From assembly GCF_000314975.1 (NCBI RefSeq), contig NZ_BAEN01000049.1:155434-219433 (forward strand): a stretch of 64,000 nt of DNA, in the 5' to 3' direction. Shown piece after piece: positions 27,288-36,737 of this stretch; position 1 is the stretch's first letter, and every line of letters starts with the position of its first letter. The notes beneath the pieces were generated by a model that saw nothing but the letters and a program-made list of their open reading frames with translations, had not been told where the DNA came from and did no database searches. Made by a program: the position numbers and the translations under genes. Origin of the DNA: Aliiglaciecola lipolytica E3. Lineage in GTDB: Bacteria; Pseudomonadota; Gammaproteobacteria; Enterobacterales; Alteromonadaceae.

Positions 27288-28079
27288 TTAACTACCTAAG
27301 ATAACTTCTTTTACAAAACGGCTTCCAAAATAAGCCAAGGTAAGTAAAAAAGCACCTATTAGGGTAGCCGTTATCACGGGTTTTCCACGCCACCCCCATT
27401 TCTGATGACCTACTGTTGTTGTTGCAAAAACAGCCCAAGCGATAACCGAAAGTAACGTTTTATGAGCTTGTTCGTTTGCGAGCATATTTTCTAAAAATAC
27501 AAATCCACTAATTAAAGACAGCGTTAATAGTAACGTGCCGGTAAGAAGCAGTTTGAAAAAAATGGTTTCAACTGTCATTAGAGGCGGTAAAGATGAATGT
27601 AATATGGGCGATTTCTTTTGCTTCAAACGTTCGTTAATGTAAGCCAGTTGTAATGCATACAGTACTGCTATGATTAAACACCCATAAGCTAAAAGCGCTA
27701 AGGTAATGTGAATCACTAAGTCAGGCTGTAATTGTATCTGCATAATATGGACTTCAGGTATCAATGCACCTAGTAATACGATTAACGCCGAAAAACCAAA
27801 GACGACAGGCATTAATATCGCAGTGGCCAATGCAAACGAAGCCACTGTCATTGTGCAAGTTACCAGCCACGCAATAAGAGACGCCACATTAAGCATGCTC
27901 ATATTAGTACCCGGTGCTTGATTTAACGCTTCGAAAAGCAAATATAAGTGGGTGGTGAGTGCGAAAAAGGCGGGTATCACCATCAATTTCGGATTAGGCC
28001 CTTTATGATGAAATAATCGTGACGTCACCCAACCTGCGGCAAACAGATATAAAACGATGCAGACAATTTGAATCAACAC
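27288..28079 (-). CDS. ypjD: YpjD/CcsA-like inner-membrane protein
   Basis: 263 residues with about eight predicted membrane helices and the cytochrome c assembly (CcsA/HemX-like) fold. Typical features are the polar-flanked helices around HITLALLAYGCLIIAVLYALQLAYI and the C-terminal HQKWGWRGKPVITATLIGAFLLTLAYFGSRFV. In E. coli the homologue YpjD lies between ffh and corB (yfjD), the same order as here, divergent from ffh. A role in cytochrome c assembly is not demonstrated for YpjD itself. Confidence 0.9.
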   Translation of the reverse strand: MLIQIVCIVLYLFAAGWVTSRLFHHKGPNPKLMVIPAFFALTTHLYLLFEALNQAPGTNMSMLNVASLIAWLVTCTMTVASFALATAILMPVVFGFSALIVLLGALIPEVHIMQIQLQPDLVIHITLALLAYGCLIIAVLYALQLAYINERLKQKKSPILHSSLPPLMTVETIFFKLLLTGTLLLTLSLISGFVFLENMLANEQAHKTLLSVIAWAVFATTTVGHQKWGWRGKPVITATLIGAFLLTLAYFGSRFVKEVILGS

Positions 28080-28226
28080 TTTTAAATGCCTTATGGTAAT
28101 TGGTAATAATTCAGTTAGTTAGGGCTTAAAGCAGCTTAAGTCTACCGTACTAATGAGCACGACCCAAATAGTAACATTAAAAAATTCTTATTGAATAGTA
28201 AGGTTCTTATATTCAGATACATTAGG

Positions 28227-28232
28227 TATAAT
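28227..28232 (+). promoter_or_regulatory. Candidate -10 box of the ffh promoter
   Basis: Perfect TATAAT 34 bases before the ffh ATG. The -35 at the right distance (TTCTTA, 28204-28209, 17-base spacer) is poor. Confidence 0.5.
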
Positions 28233-28265
28233 CCTGCGCTATTAGAAATAGGAAGCCATAGAATT

Positions 28266-29669
28266 ATGTTTGAAAACCTCACAGAACGCTTAGGTAAGAC
28301 GCTTAAAAATATAAGCGGCAAAGGCCGTCTATCCGAAGACAATATTAAAGAAACACTACGCGAAGTCAGAATGGCATTGTTGGAAGCTGACGTGGCATTA
28401 CCCGTGGTGCGTGATTTTGTTGCTCAGGTAAAAGAGCGCGCAGTGGGGACCGAGGTTACTAAAAGTCTCAAACCCGGTCAGGTGTTTATCAAAATAGTTC
28501 AGTCAGAACTCGAATCCGTAATGGGCGCGGCAAATGAAAAGTTAAATTTAGCCGCGCAACCGCCAGCGGTAATTTTAATGGCTGGTTTGCAAGGTGCTGG
28601 TAAAACTACCAGTGTTGGTAAGCTCGCTAAATATTTAAAAGAACGCGAAAAGAAAAAAGTGTTGGTGGTGAGTGCCGATGTTTATCGTCCCGCTGCGATA
28701 AAACAACTGCAAACACTTGCAGAAGATTTAGATGTTGGCTTTTTTCCTTCTAGTTCTTTGCAACGTCCCATTGATATTGCCAACGGCGCAATTGATCATG
28801 CTAAAAAACAATTTTTTGATGTTTTGATTGTTGATACCGCAGGTCGCTTGCACGTCGACAACGAAATGATGGGGGAAATCAAAAACCTTCATGAAGCTGT
28901 TAAACCAGTAGAAACCCTATTTGTAGTGGATGCAATGACTGGTCAAGATGCGGCAAATACCGCTAAAGCATTCAACGAAGCCTTACCACTTACCGGTGTT
29001 ATTTTAACTAAGGCAGACGGTGATGCTCGAGGCGGAGCAGCGTTATCTGTTCGTCATATTACCGGTAAACCGATTAAATTTATTGGTATGGGAGAAAAAC
29101 TCGATGCCCTGGAGCCTTTCCATCCTGAGCGCATAGCGTCACGTATTTTAGGTATGGGTGATGTACTGAGTCTTATCGAAGAGGTAGAGCGAAAAGTCGA
29201 TAAAGATAAAGCGCAAAAACTGGCAGCGAAAGTTCAAAAAGGCAAAGGTTTTGATCTTCAAGACTTTAAAGAGCAATTAGAGCAAATGCGTAATATGGGC
29301 GGCATGATGGGCATGATGGATAAATTGCCTGGCATGGGCAACATGACCGCTCAGATGAAAGAAAAAGCCAACGATAAGCAGTTCACCCAAATGGAAGCAA
29401 TTATTAATTCTATGACACCCGGTGAACGTCAACGTCCAGATATTATTAAAGGCTCACGCAAGCGCCGTATTGCACAAGGGTCAGGTACACAAATTCAAGA
29501 CGTAAACCGTTTGCTTAAACAATTTATGCAAATGCAAAAAATGATGAAGAAAATGTCAGGTGGCGGCATGAAGAAAATGATGCGCAATATGAAAGGTATG
29601 ATGCCTCCTGGAGGTGGAATGGGAGGACCTGGTGGCGGTATGGGGGGAATGTTCCCACCTAAGCGATAG
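28266..29669 (+). CDS. ffh: Signal recognition particle protein Ffh
   Basis: 467 residues (E. coli 453). Ffh binds 4.5S RNA and signal sequences and targets nascent membrane proteins to FtsY. The N domain opens MFENLTERLGKTLKNISGKGRLSE; the G domain has GLQGAGKTTSVGKLA (G1), DTAGRLHVD (G3) and TKADGDARGG (G4). The methionine-rich M domain (about 305-450) includes the RNA-binding SRKRRIAQGSG. The tail is Gly/Met/Pro-rich (PPGGGMGGPGGG). The ATG at 28266 fits the family start; an upstream in-frame start would add 25 unconserved residues. Confidence 0.97.
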   Translation: MFENLTERLGKTLKNISGKGRLSEDNIKETLREVRMALLEADVALPVVRDFVAQVKERAVGTEVTKSLKPGQVFIKIVQSELESVMGAANEKLNLAAQPPAVILMAGLQGAGKTTSVGKLAKYLKEREKKKVLVVSADVYRPAAIKQLQTLAEDLDVGFFPSSSLQRPIDIANGAIDHAKKQFFDVLIVDTAGRLHVDNEMMGEIKNLHEAVKPVETLFVVDAMTGQDAANTAKAFNEALPLTGVILTKADGDARGGAALSVRHITGKPIKFIGMGEKLDALEPFHPERIASRILGMGDVLSLIEEVERKVDKDKAQKLAAKVQKGKGFDLQDFKEQLEQMRNMGGMMGMMDKLPGMGNMTAQMKEKANDKQFTQMEAIINSMTPGERQRPDIIKGSRKRRIAQGSGTQIQDVNRLLKQFMQMQKMMKKMSGGGMKKMMRNMKGMMPPGGGMGGPGGGMGGMFPPKR

Positions 29670-29688
29670 TTCACCATTACTATGTACT

Positions 29689-29712
29689 GAGCTGGAGTAG
29701 AGTCTCCAGCTC
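29689..29712 (+). terminator. Hairpin after ffh, possible terminator
   Basis: GAGCTGGAG / CTCCAGCTC form a perfect 9-bp stem with a 6-base loop, 20 bases after the ffh stop. No T-run follows, so intrinsic termination is uncertain. Confidence 0.45.
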
Positions 29713-30000
29713 ACTTCCTAAAGTCAACTCATTGATGTTATCTAAATAAGTCTATCTCAAAACAATTTATGTGTTTTAGTTGCAATTTTGGCTTAGTGCT
29801 TAGTTTTTGCTTACTCCTGAACGTCATAATTTAAAACGTCCTGCCTGTTTACACGCTCGTTAATCCAATAGTTAATAAAATGTGTCAGTAATTTTAACAA
29901 TTAATTAATCTGCCGTTTACAAGTTGTTAATATGTAAGGTAAAAATATTTGGCTGGTTAATTGCTTAATATTTAATCGAATTCTAACAAGAGGTAATATG
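29713..30000. other. Intergenic region between ffh and the CHRD gene
   Basis: AT-rich, with no reading frame or RNA gene that I can support. It presumably contains the promoter of the CHRD protein gene. Confidence 0.6.
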
Positions 30001-30558
30001 ATGAAAATTAAGTTCATGAATAAGATCTTTTACGTGTTATTCCTTTCTGCGTTTTCTTTTTTAGCGAATGCGGGCTTCATGTTTTCTACAACCTTAAGCG
30101 GGGATCAGGAAGTCCCTCCAGTGGCAACAGCGGCCTCAGGGATGGCGATGGGAGAATTGACAGGTATGTCCGGTTCTTATGTATTTACTTATCAGATTGA
30201 TTACATGGATTTAAGCTCACCTATAATTGATATTGCAGGTGGTGGCCATTTTCATAATGCCCCCATGGGTTCAAATGGAGGAGTTGTTCACTTATTCGAT
30301 ACTGATGTATTTGCATTTCTCGGCACCACCTCTGGCTCGATAATGGGCGATTGGCGTTTTGATGATGCCACAAATCCGCTTACTGATGCATTGGCTGAAC
30401 AACTTATCGCAGGGAATATTTATATAAATTTACATACCCAAAATTTTACTGGTGGTGAGTTGCGTGGTCAATTAGCGGTTGTGCCAGAGCCGGCTAGTTG
30501 GTTTCTATTCGCCGCAGGAATTATGACGTTAATTGCTCGCCGTTTTAGAAAGGTGTGA
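30001..30558 (+). CDS. CHRD domain protein with PEP-CTERM sorting signal
   Basis: 185 residues from the ATG at 30001; AAGAGG sits 7 bases upstream, which favours it over the ATG one codon earlier. A signal peptide (about 1-23) is followed by a CHRD domain (about 27-155: TLSGDQEVPPVATAASG, GGGHFHNAP, IYINLHTQNFTGGELRGQL). The C-terminus is a PEP-CTERM signal: VPEPASWFLFAAGIMTLIARRFRK, that is, PEP, a hydrophobic helix and a basic end. It is presumably processed by an exosortase encoded elsewhere and linked to the cell surface or matrix. The substrate or ligand is unknown. Confidence 0.9.
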   Translation: MKIKFMNKIFYVLFLSAFSFLANAGFMFSTTLSGDQEVPPVATAASGMAMGELTGMSGSYVFTYQIDYMDLSSPIIDIAGGGHFHNAPMGSNGGVVHLFDTDVFAFLGTTSGSIMGDWRFDDATNPLTDALAEQLIAGNIYINLHTQNFTGGELRGQLAVVPEPASWFLFAAGIMTLIARRFRKV

Positions 30559-30601
30559 ATACGGGTGTGAATATCTTCAACAATTAACTAACTGTTATAA
30601 C

Positions 30602-30621
30602 GCCGGAGAGGGAATTCCGGC
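30602..30621. other. Inverted repeat after the CHRD gene
   Basis: GCCGGA and TTCCGGC form a short stem with a 6-7 base loop about 45 bases after the CHRD stop; no T-run follows. It could be a weak terminator. Confidence 0.35.
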
Positions 30622-30817
30622 ACGCTTCTTATCCACCATAAATAATCAAAACGTCTGTTTTTGGTTATTCTAATCGCCAAATGCTTCAAACAACTTGACC
30701 AAGTTACTGTTACTTTCCTTTAGTCATCCGTTAATGTGCCAGCAACTATGGCAATTTAGTATTCAACCGAATAAATGCATGGGCGCAATCGCGCCTAACT
30801 ATTTAAGGAGAAAACGG

Positions 30818-31012
30818 GTGGTTAGATTTTTCGGTATTAACTTGGTCGTGGCAAGTACGTTAAGTTAATTGTTATTCTTTGTTCAACTGATCTCTGCCCA
30901 GCAAGTTTTATCATATGTTTTGTTGGGACTAGCCACCAGCGTAATCTCTACCTGGCTTTATACCAAATTGAATCAAAGAGCAGAAAAGTCGCACAGTGAA
31001 CCCGCTCAATAA
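30818..31012 (+). pseudogene. Small two-helix membrane protein interrupted by a TAA
   Basis: Reading from GTG at 30818, after a strong ribosome site (AAGGAG at 30805-30810), the frame gives VVRFFGINLVVASTLS, then TAA at 30866-30868. It then continues in the same frame for 47 codons (LLFFVQLISAQQ, a second hydrophobic stretch VLSYVLLGLATSVISTWLY, and a polar tail) to a TAA at 31010. Without the stop it would be a 64-residue protein with two membrane helices. It is either a recent nonsense pseudogene or a shorter protein starting at TTG 30869. I do not recognise the family. Confidence 0.5.
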
Positions 31013-31106
31013 AAGTTAAGCCGAAACAATCTTTGCATAGTTTATTGCATTTGTGACAATTTCACGGTAGCGTTTGATTTAGTTGACTATTTATCGAGCA
31101 AATGAA

Positions 31107-33278
31107 ATGGAGTTCTGGCAGGAGCTTAAAAGACGGAATGTCGTGAAAGTGGCGATCGCTTACCTAACTTTAGGCTGGCTGATCGTGCAATTTACTGCCA
31201 TTGCTGTACCCGCACTAAATCTTCCCATTAGTCTTAATAGTATCGTATTTTATATTATTAGTATTGGTTTCCCGATTGCCTTGTTTTTAGCGTGGGCATT
31301 TGAGTTAACGCCTGAAGGCGTCAAAAGCACGATCAATGTAAAACAAGACGAGTCTATTGCTAAAAACACTGGGCGAAAACTCGACTTTTTAATTATTGGC
31401 TTGCTGTCCATCATCATTATTTATTTGGTTGCAGCGAATTATATTTTCGATGGTAAAGAAGACCAGCAACAAACAACACAATCTATTGCAGTATTACCCT
31501 TTGTGAATATGTCATCTGACGCAGAGCAAGAGTATTTTTCTGATGGAATATCCGAAGAACTACTTAACTTACTAGCACAAATTCCAGAACTTCAAGTGGC
31601 AGGGCGTACGTCTTCTTTTGCGTTTAAAAATAAAAACGAAGACTTAAGGGAAATTGGCGATGCGCTAAACGTTAAGCACATTCTCGAGGGCAGTGTGCGT
31701 AAATCTGGAACAAAATTGCGCATTACGGCGCAGTTGATACAAGCCGATAACGGCTACCATTTATGGTCAGAAACTTACGATCGTGAATTGGCAGACGTGT
31801 TTAAAATTCAAGACGAAATAGCCCGCAATATTGTCGATGCGCTGAAAGTGAAATTAGGCGCTGACGATATTAAAGTACTTAATAATCAACCCACAACAAA
31901 CCTTGACGCCCATGATGCCTATTTGCGTGCTTGGCCGCTTTATCATGAAAGAGATAGCAAGGGTTTGTTAACGGCTATTTCACTATTTAAACAAGCCACA
32001 AAACTTGATCCGCAGTTTGTGGAAGCCTGGGCAATGTTAGCGGATTCTTATGCAATGCTATATATCTATGGGGAGCAAGAAATTACAAAACAACAAGTTG
32101 CCGCTGAAATGGGACGCTGTTTTGTTAAGATCCTGCAAATAGGCAAAACCACTTGGCATGTGCACTCCGCGATTGGCGTTTATTATTCAACCTTTACGGA
32201 ATATTCCGAAAATGAAAGTTACTTGCATGCGCTGGAGCAAGCACTAGCATTAAACCCTAATTCATCCTTAGTGTTAGCAAGATTGTATAACTCAGTTGAG
32301 GTAATGCCGCTAACCGAACTCACTTCGGAAATTGTTGACACTTCCTATGTGCGCGCGCAAAAAGCGTATCGGTTAGATCCGCTCTCTTGGGTGGTGACTG
32401 CTAATCTTGTTACGTCACTTATGGCTCAGGAAAAGTATGAAGAAACGGAACAACTGCAGCTAAACGGCAATAATAACATTGATATTGAGGAGTTCTTTTT
32501 AGTAAATGTGGATTTGTTAGGGCGAATAAGTGAGCGTCTAGCTATTGATTTGAAAACCAACTCTACTAATATGCGTAATCGCTTTTCAGTGCTTAGAAGG
32601 CTAGCGACTTTGCAGCTCTGGGAGTATAGCAATAGAATTCCTAAAGCAGGTATTCCCGATCAATACCTAACTTTCATTAATTTTCAGCAACAACTTAGTC
32701 AAAATGCGACTTTTGACATGCAGCGATATTATGAGCAAAGCCGTTGGGAAGTCGATTTAGACGGCTCGTCTATTGCCCGCGACTATTACATATTTTTAGC
32801 GCCACAACTAGATGTTGAGTTTATTCAAAAAAATAAACTGCATTTGCAAAATGCGGCTGACGCCTATTTTAAAAGTGGTGCGTATTCTTTCACTCTGAAT
32901 TTGATTGGGATTGCAAATAGCTTTCGTATCAGTGGATTAGCCGATGAAGTTACGAAAATTAACGGTCAGCTAGAACAAATATTCGACGTCTGGGATGAAC
33001 TAAATTTTTATCCCACCACTAGAGATACCTTCAAATCAATTTGGTTAGCAGAGCAAGGCAAAACAACTGAAGCGAATACATTATTGAAATCACTAGACAT
33101 AATAGATTATTACGTGTTGGACAGTTTAAAATCTTTACCTTCTCGATACGCTATTACCGAGACACCCGCCTATAAATTAATAATTGAAAATTATAACGAT
33201 TTACTTGATGTAGAAAGAGCCGAATTTGAACAGCGTTGGCAAGAGCTAGGCTTAGATATACTCCCAGAGGTTAATTAA
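31107..33278 (+). CDS. Membrane protein with TolB/FlgO-like domain and TPR repeats
   Basis: 723 residues from the ATG at 31107, the usual family start (MEFWQELKRRNVVKVAIAYL). Three membrane helices lie in the first 125 residues. A periplasmic or cytoplasmic domain (about 130-255) has the pattern IAVLPFVNMSSDAEQEYFSDGISEELLN, then EGSVRKSGTKLRITAQLI, which is common to TolB-N/FlgO-like domains fused to regulators and adenylate cyclases. TPR-like repeats fill the rest. There is no cyclase or DNA-binding domain in this one. It stands alone between the interrupted small gene and rpsP. The function is unknown. Confidence 0.8.
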   Translation: MEFWQELKRRNVVKVAIAYLTLGWLIVQFTAIAVPALNLPISLNSIVFYIISIGFPIALFLAWAFELTPEGVKSTINVKQDESIAKNTGRKLDFLIIGLLSIIIIYLVAANYIFDGKEDQQQTTQSIAVLPFVNMSSDAEQEYFSDGISEELLNLLAQIPELQVAGRTSSFAFKNKNEDLREIGDALNVKHILEGSVRKSGTKLRITAQLIQADNGYHLWSETYDRELADVFKIQDEIARNIVDALKVKLGADDIKVLNNQPTTNLDAHDAYLRAWPLYHERDSKGLLTAISLFKQATKLDPQFVEAWAMLADSYAMLYIYGEQEITKQQVAAEMGRCFVKILQIGKTTWHVHSAIGVYYSTFTEYSENESYLHALEQALALNPNSSLVLARLYNSVEVMPLTELTSEIVDTSYVRAQKAYRLDPLSWVVTANLVTSLMAQEKYEETEQLQLNGNNNIDIEEFFLVNVDLLGRISERLAIDLKTNSTNMRNRFSVLRRLATLQLWEYSNRIPKAGIPDQYLTFINFQQQLSQNATFDMQRYYEQSRWEVDLDGSSIARDYYIFLAPQLDVEFIQKNKLHLQNAADAYFKSGAYSFTLNLIGIANSFRISGLADEVTKINGQLEQIFDVWDELNFYPTTRDTFKSIWLAEQGKTTEANTLLKSLDIIDYYVLDSLKSLPSRYAITETPAYKLIIENYNDLLDVERAEFEQRWQELGLDILPEVN

Positions 33279-33390
33279 CCTGAACTTGGCTTATGCAAAG
33301 CCTGAAAGCGTTATTTAGTCCTTTTTCAGCTCTTTTACCTTAATCTCTCAACTAATTGTTTAATAAATAGCACTTTTATTCCTTTCTAGG

Positions 33391-33418
33391 TTGCATTCCA
33401 AAGCCATATCAGTATAAT
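33391..33418 (+). promoter_or_regulatory. Promoter of the rpsP-rimM-trmD-rplS operon
   Basis: TTGCAT, a 16-base spacer and a perfect TATAAT, followed by a GC-rich discriminator (TCGGCGGCC) as expected for growth-rate and stringent control. It is 88 bases upstream of rpsP. Confidence 0.7.
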
Positions 33419-33506
33419 TCGGCGGCCTTGATTTTCGGTGTCTATGATATCGAATAACAAGGCAAACAAGTTAACAGTAACGCTATTACGAGTTTGAGGC
33501 ATTTAT

Positions 33507-33758
33507 ATGGTTACTATTCGTTTACAGCGTGGTGGCGCTAAAAAGCGTCCATTTTATCAAGTAGTGGTTGCAGACAGTCGTCGTGCACGTAACGGCAAGT
33601 TCATTGAGAACATTGGCTTTTTCAACCCAACTGCACAAGGTCAAGCAGAGCGTTTGCGTTTAGATCTTGAGCGTGTTGAGCATTGGGTAGGACATGGTGC
33701 AACTTTGTCTGAGCGCGTTGCTCGCTTGGTAAAAGATGCAAAAGTCGTAGCTGCGTAA
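33507..33758 (+). CDS. rpsP: 30S ribosomal protein S16
   Basis: 83 residues (E. coli 82). Opens [25 protein letters not shown], the S16 signature, and includes [16 protein letters not shown]. It assembles early into the body of the 30S subunit. First gene of the four-gene operon, with 23 bases to rimM. Confidence 0.98.
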   Translation: MVTIRLQRGGAKKRPFYQVVVADSRRARNGKFIENIGFFNPTAQGQAERLRLDLERVEHWVGHGATLSERVARLVKDAKVVAA

Positions 33759-33781
33759 GCACTACAAAAATTGAGGTATAG

Positions 33782-34306
33782 ATGAGTCTAGCGTCTGACA
33801 CAATAGTGATTGGCAAAATCGGAGCACCTTATGGTGTAAAGGGTTGGGTTAAAATCACTACCTATACTGATGAAACACAAGGTGTGTTTGATTATTCACC
33901 ATGGCTTTTGGGCGATGGTAAAAAAGAATACATTGTTGACCTCTGGCGAACGCACAATAAAGGCGTTGTCGCGAAACTAGTTGGGGTGGAGTCTCGGGAT
34001 GATGCTGAAAGTATCAAGAATCTGGAGATTTTCATTAAAGCTGAACAGCTACCTGAACTGGCCGATGATGACTATTACTGGCGAGACCTAGTCGGCATGC
34101 AAGTGATAACCGAAAATGGTTATGACTTGGGTGTAGTGAAAGAACTGTTTGAAACTGGCGCGAATGACGTAATGTTAGTGAAAGCCAATTCAAATGATGC
34201 TTTTGGTCAAAAAGAACGCATGTTGCCATTCTTGCGCGAGCAAGTGATTAAAGTGGTTGATATGCAGGCGAAGACAATCAAGGTTGATTGGGATCCTGGG
34301 TTTTAA
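33782..34306 (+). CDS. rimM: 16S rRNA processing protein RimM
   Basis: 174 residues, usual length. The N-terminal barrel includes IGKIGAPYGVKGWVKI, and the PRC-barrel domain includes DDYYWRDLVGMQVITENG and the C-terminal MLPFLREQVIKVVD. RimM binds S19 and assists 30S head maturation. Its stop codon is immediately followed by the trmD ATG, so translation is probably coupled. Confidence 0.97.
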   Translation: MSLASDTIVIGKIGAPYGVKGWVKITTYTDETQGVFDYSPWLLGDGKKEYIVDLWRTHNKGVVAKLVGVESRDDAESIKNLEIFIKAEQLPELADDDYYWRDLVGMQVITENGYDLGVVKELFETGANDVMLVKANSNDAFGQKERMLPFLREQVIKVVDMQAKTIKVDWDPGF

Positions 34307-35104
34307 ATGAACCCGCCAAAGCCAGAACAAGAATCAATTTCTTGTGAACAGCGTTGGTTTGGTGTGGTAAGTCTGTTTCCAGAAATGTTTGACAGTTTTA
34401 CCCAGCAAGGCGTGACAGGACGAGCGGTGAAAAACCACTTGTTAACGGTAGAGTTCTTTAATCCAAGAGACTTTACCAATGACAAGCATCGAACTGTTGA
34501 TGACCGCCCTTATGGTGGCGGGCCTGGAATGCTGATGATGGTTCAGCCTTTAACAGACGCAATACACGCTGCTAAGAAAGCAGCGGGTAAACAAACAAAG
34601 GTGATTTACCTTTCACCTCAGGGAAAGAAGTTAGACCAAGCCGGTGTGAAGGCATTGTCTGAAAATGACAGCCTGATATTTGTCGCCGGACGTTATGAAG
34701 GTATCGACGAGCGAGTCATACAATCACAGGTCGACGAAGAATGGTCGATTGGTGATTATGTGCTTAGCGGTGGAGAGCTTCCTGCGATGGTACTAATGGA
34801 TGCGATATCGCGATTTGTGCCAGGTGTATTGGGGCATGAACTATCAGCAGAACAAGATTCGTTTACTGATGGTTTATTAGATTGTCCACATTATACTCGG
34901 CCAGAAAGCTTAGATGGTCGCAATGTTCCTGAAGTGTTATTAAGTGGAAATCACCAAAAAATTAGGCAGTGGCGGTTACAACAGTCGCTAGGGAGAACCT
35001 GGTTACGACGCCCTGAATTGTTAAATGACCTAGCTCTGACTGAGGAGCAAAAGCGACTTTTGGAAGCATTTCAAAAATCGTTTTCGCAGCAAGATGACAG
35101 TTAA
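34307..35104 (+). CDS. trmD: tRNA (guanine-37-N1)-methyltransferase TrmD
   Basis: 265 residues; E. coli has 255, the excess being a short N-terminal extension before [19 protein letters not shown]-class knot residues are clear: [19 protein letters not shown], then [12 protein letters not shown] and [19 protein letters not shown]. It methylates G37 of tRNAs reading CNN and some other codons and prevents frameshifting. A start about 15 codons further on has no ATG, so the start at 34307 directly after the rimM stop is kept. Confidence 0.97.
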   Translation: MNPPKPEQESISCEQRWFGVVSLFPEMFDSFTQQGVTGRAVKNHLLTVEFFNPRDFTNDKHRTVDDRPYGGGPGMLMMVQPLTDAIHAAKKAAGKQTKVIYLSPQGKKLDQAGVKALSENDSLIFVAGRYEGIDERVIQSQVDEEWSIGDYVLSGGELPAMVLMDAISRFVPGVLGHELSAEQDSFTDGLLDCPHYTRPESLDGRNVPEVLLSGNHQKIRQWRLQQSLGRTWLRRPELLNDLALTEEQKRLLEAFQKSFSQQDDS

Positions 35105-35123
35105 TCTAGGATGAGAGGATATG

Positions 35124-35483
35124 ATGAGCAAAATCAATTTAGATATCATCAAGAAAATTGAACAAGAACAGTTAAAAACTGATCTTCCGTCTTTCGGGCC
35201 GGGTGACACAGTTGTTGTTAAAGTACGAGTTAAAGAAGGCGACAAAGAGCGTCTTCAGGCTTACGAAGGCGTTGTAATCGCTAAGCGTAACCGTGGCCTA
35301 CACTCTGCATTCACTGTACGTAAGATCTCTAACGGCGAAGGCGTTGAACGTGTTTTTCAAACACACAGCCCTGCAGTTTCTTCTATTGAAGTTAAACGTC
35401 GTGGTGCGGTACGTCGAGCTAAGCTTTATTATCTTCGTGAGCGTTCAGGTAAATCTGCACGTATCAGAGAAAAGCTTAACTAA
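35124..35483 (+). CDS. rplS: 50S ribosomal protein L19
   Basis: 119 residues (E. coli 115). Family signature [33 protein letters not shown] is present and the basic C-terminus [20 protein letters not shown] is intact. Two ATGs are adjacent (35121, 35124); the second has better spacing from GAGAGG. It is the last gene of the operon and is followed by a strong terminator. Confidence 0.97.
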   Translation: MSKINLDIIKKIEQEQLKTDLPSFGPGDTVVVKVRVKEGDKERLQAYEGVVIAKRNRGLHSAFTVRKISNGEGVERVFQTHSPAVSSIEVKRRGAVRRAKLYYLRERSGKSARIREKLN

Positions 35484-35515
35484 GATTTTAATTAATGCGT
35501 TATTGTTAACTTGTG

Positions 35516-35540
35516 AAAACCCGCGAAAGCGGGTTTTTTT
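35516..35540 (+). terminator. Rho-independent terminator of the rpsP operon
   Basis: AAAACCCGC, a GAAA tetraloop, GCGGGTTTTTTT. Located 33 bases after the rplS stop. Confidence 0.93.
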
Positions 35541-35749
35541 ATGGCAGTAAGAAAGTTTTATTTAGTGAAAAAATTCACTCGTCATGTGTCAAAATACTTA
35601 ACAGTTTGTATGTTTATTGAACACTTGCGTACCGTAACTTATTGTAAATTATGTATTTTAATTTTGGTTTACTAATTGCTTGAAGTGTTTTTGTAGCAGC
35701 GCAGTGCCAAATGCTACTTTTTAAAAATATGTTTTTTAAGGAAAATCTC

Positions 35750-36424
35750 ATGTTAAAAAAACTAAAAGGTTTAGCACTAGTAGGTGCTTTGACGACGAGT
35801 ATGGGGGCTTTTGCCGTCCCTATAACTTATATCGGTGCAGATGATGCGGTTTCTTCATTTGCAGATATGGTTAATGCACAAGCGGCAGCGTCTGACTTTT
35901 TTGATGTTACAGGTCCAATCAATGTTTTTGACTTTGAATCTGCTATTCCTGCAAATTTAACCGTAACCGGCGGTTCAACAGTAAGCTCTAGTTGTGGTGC
36001 TGTATGTGGTTTTAATACCACTGCTGGTGGTTCTTTTTGGCGACAAGTGGTAGGTGGTTCAGTAACCTTCACCTTTTCCGATCCGGTAGATGCATTTGGA
36101 TTTTATGTAAATGGTCTACAAACTGACTTAGTACCTCAACAAACAATAGAATATGTTGATGGCTCTTCAATCCAACAAATTATTGATATGCCTTCAGCAA
36201 CTGGTGGTGGCGGCGCTTTCTTAGGTTTTGTTGACTTTGGACAATTGATCTCAAGTGTGACCTTTAATGCCACAAATGACGTTTTAGGGTTTGATGATCT
36301 GTATTTTGGACGTTCAGCGACTAATCCTGGTGATCCTAATGAGATTCCAGTTCCCGCTACTCTGTTTTTATTCGGTGCTGGTTTGCTGAGTTTAGGTTTT
36401 GCGGGACGTAAAGCTAAAAGCTAG
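35750..36424 (+). CDS. PEP-CTERM-type exported protein, function unknown
   Basis: 224 residues from the ATG at 35750, which AAGGA precedes at good distance. The signal peptide (about 1-23) ends near GAFA. The body is rich in Gly, Ser, Thr and Asp with few charged residues; it contains two close cysteines (SSCGAVCGF). The C-terminus IPVPATLFLFGAGLLSLGFAGRKAKS is a PEP-CTERM variant (VPAT in place of PEP). The N-terminal segment resembles secreted beta-sandwich proteins of unknown role. It is probably handled by an exosortase encoded elsewhere. It is a single gene with its own terminator. Confidence 0.85.
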   Translation: MLKKLKGLALVGALTTSMGAFAVPITYIGADDAVSSFADMVNAQAAASDFFDVTGPINVFDFESAIPANLTVTGGSTVSSSCGAVCGFNTTAGGSFWRQVVGGSVTFTFSDPVDAFGFYVNGLQTDLVPQQTIEYVDGSSIQQIIDMPSATGGGGAFLGFVDFGQLISSVTFNATNDVLGFDDLYFGRSATNPGDPNEIPVPATLFLFGAGLLSLGFAGRKAKS

Positions 36425-36460
36425 TCTTTGAATTAATCTGTTAAATTAATCCTTCGTATT

Positions 36461-36493
36461 AAAAATCCGACAACGACTTTTGTCGGATTTTTT
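36461..36493 (+). terminator. Rho-independent terminator of the PEP-CTERM gene
   Basis: AAAAATCCGACA / TGTCGGATTTTTT stem with a short loop, 36 bases after the stop codon. It looks functional in either direction. Confidence 0.9.
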
Positions 36494-36737
36494 GAATCTT
36501 GATTATCCAACATTTGCACGTCATTTTGTAAAAACCACACATATAAGATTTATGCTAGTCGTTAACCAATAAACTTATTTTTCTTCAAACCTTTAAATCC
36601 ATTAGGTTTAATAAGCATTACAAAGCCTATAAGTCTCTAGGCATGTTTCCTGCACGGCCATTACCAAGTTCTACATTTTAATTTATTAATTTGATGAAAA
36701 ATGTACCGGTAACTCAATATATTATTTGGAGAAGTAA
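36494..36737. other. Upstream region of the OmpA-family lipoprotein gene
   Basis: About 240 AT-rich bases between terminator and gene. Nothing but the presumed promoter and the ribosome site GGAG before 36738; I cannot name promoter boxes with confidence. Confidence 0.5.
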
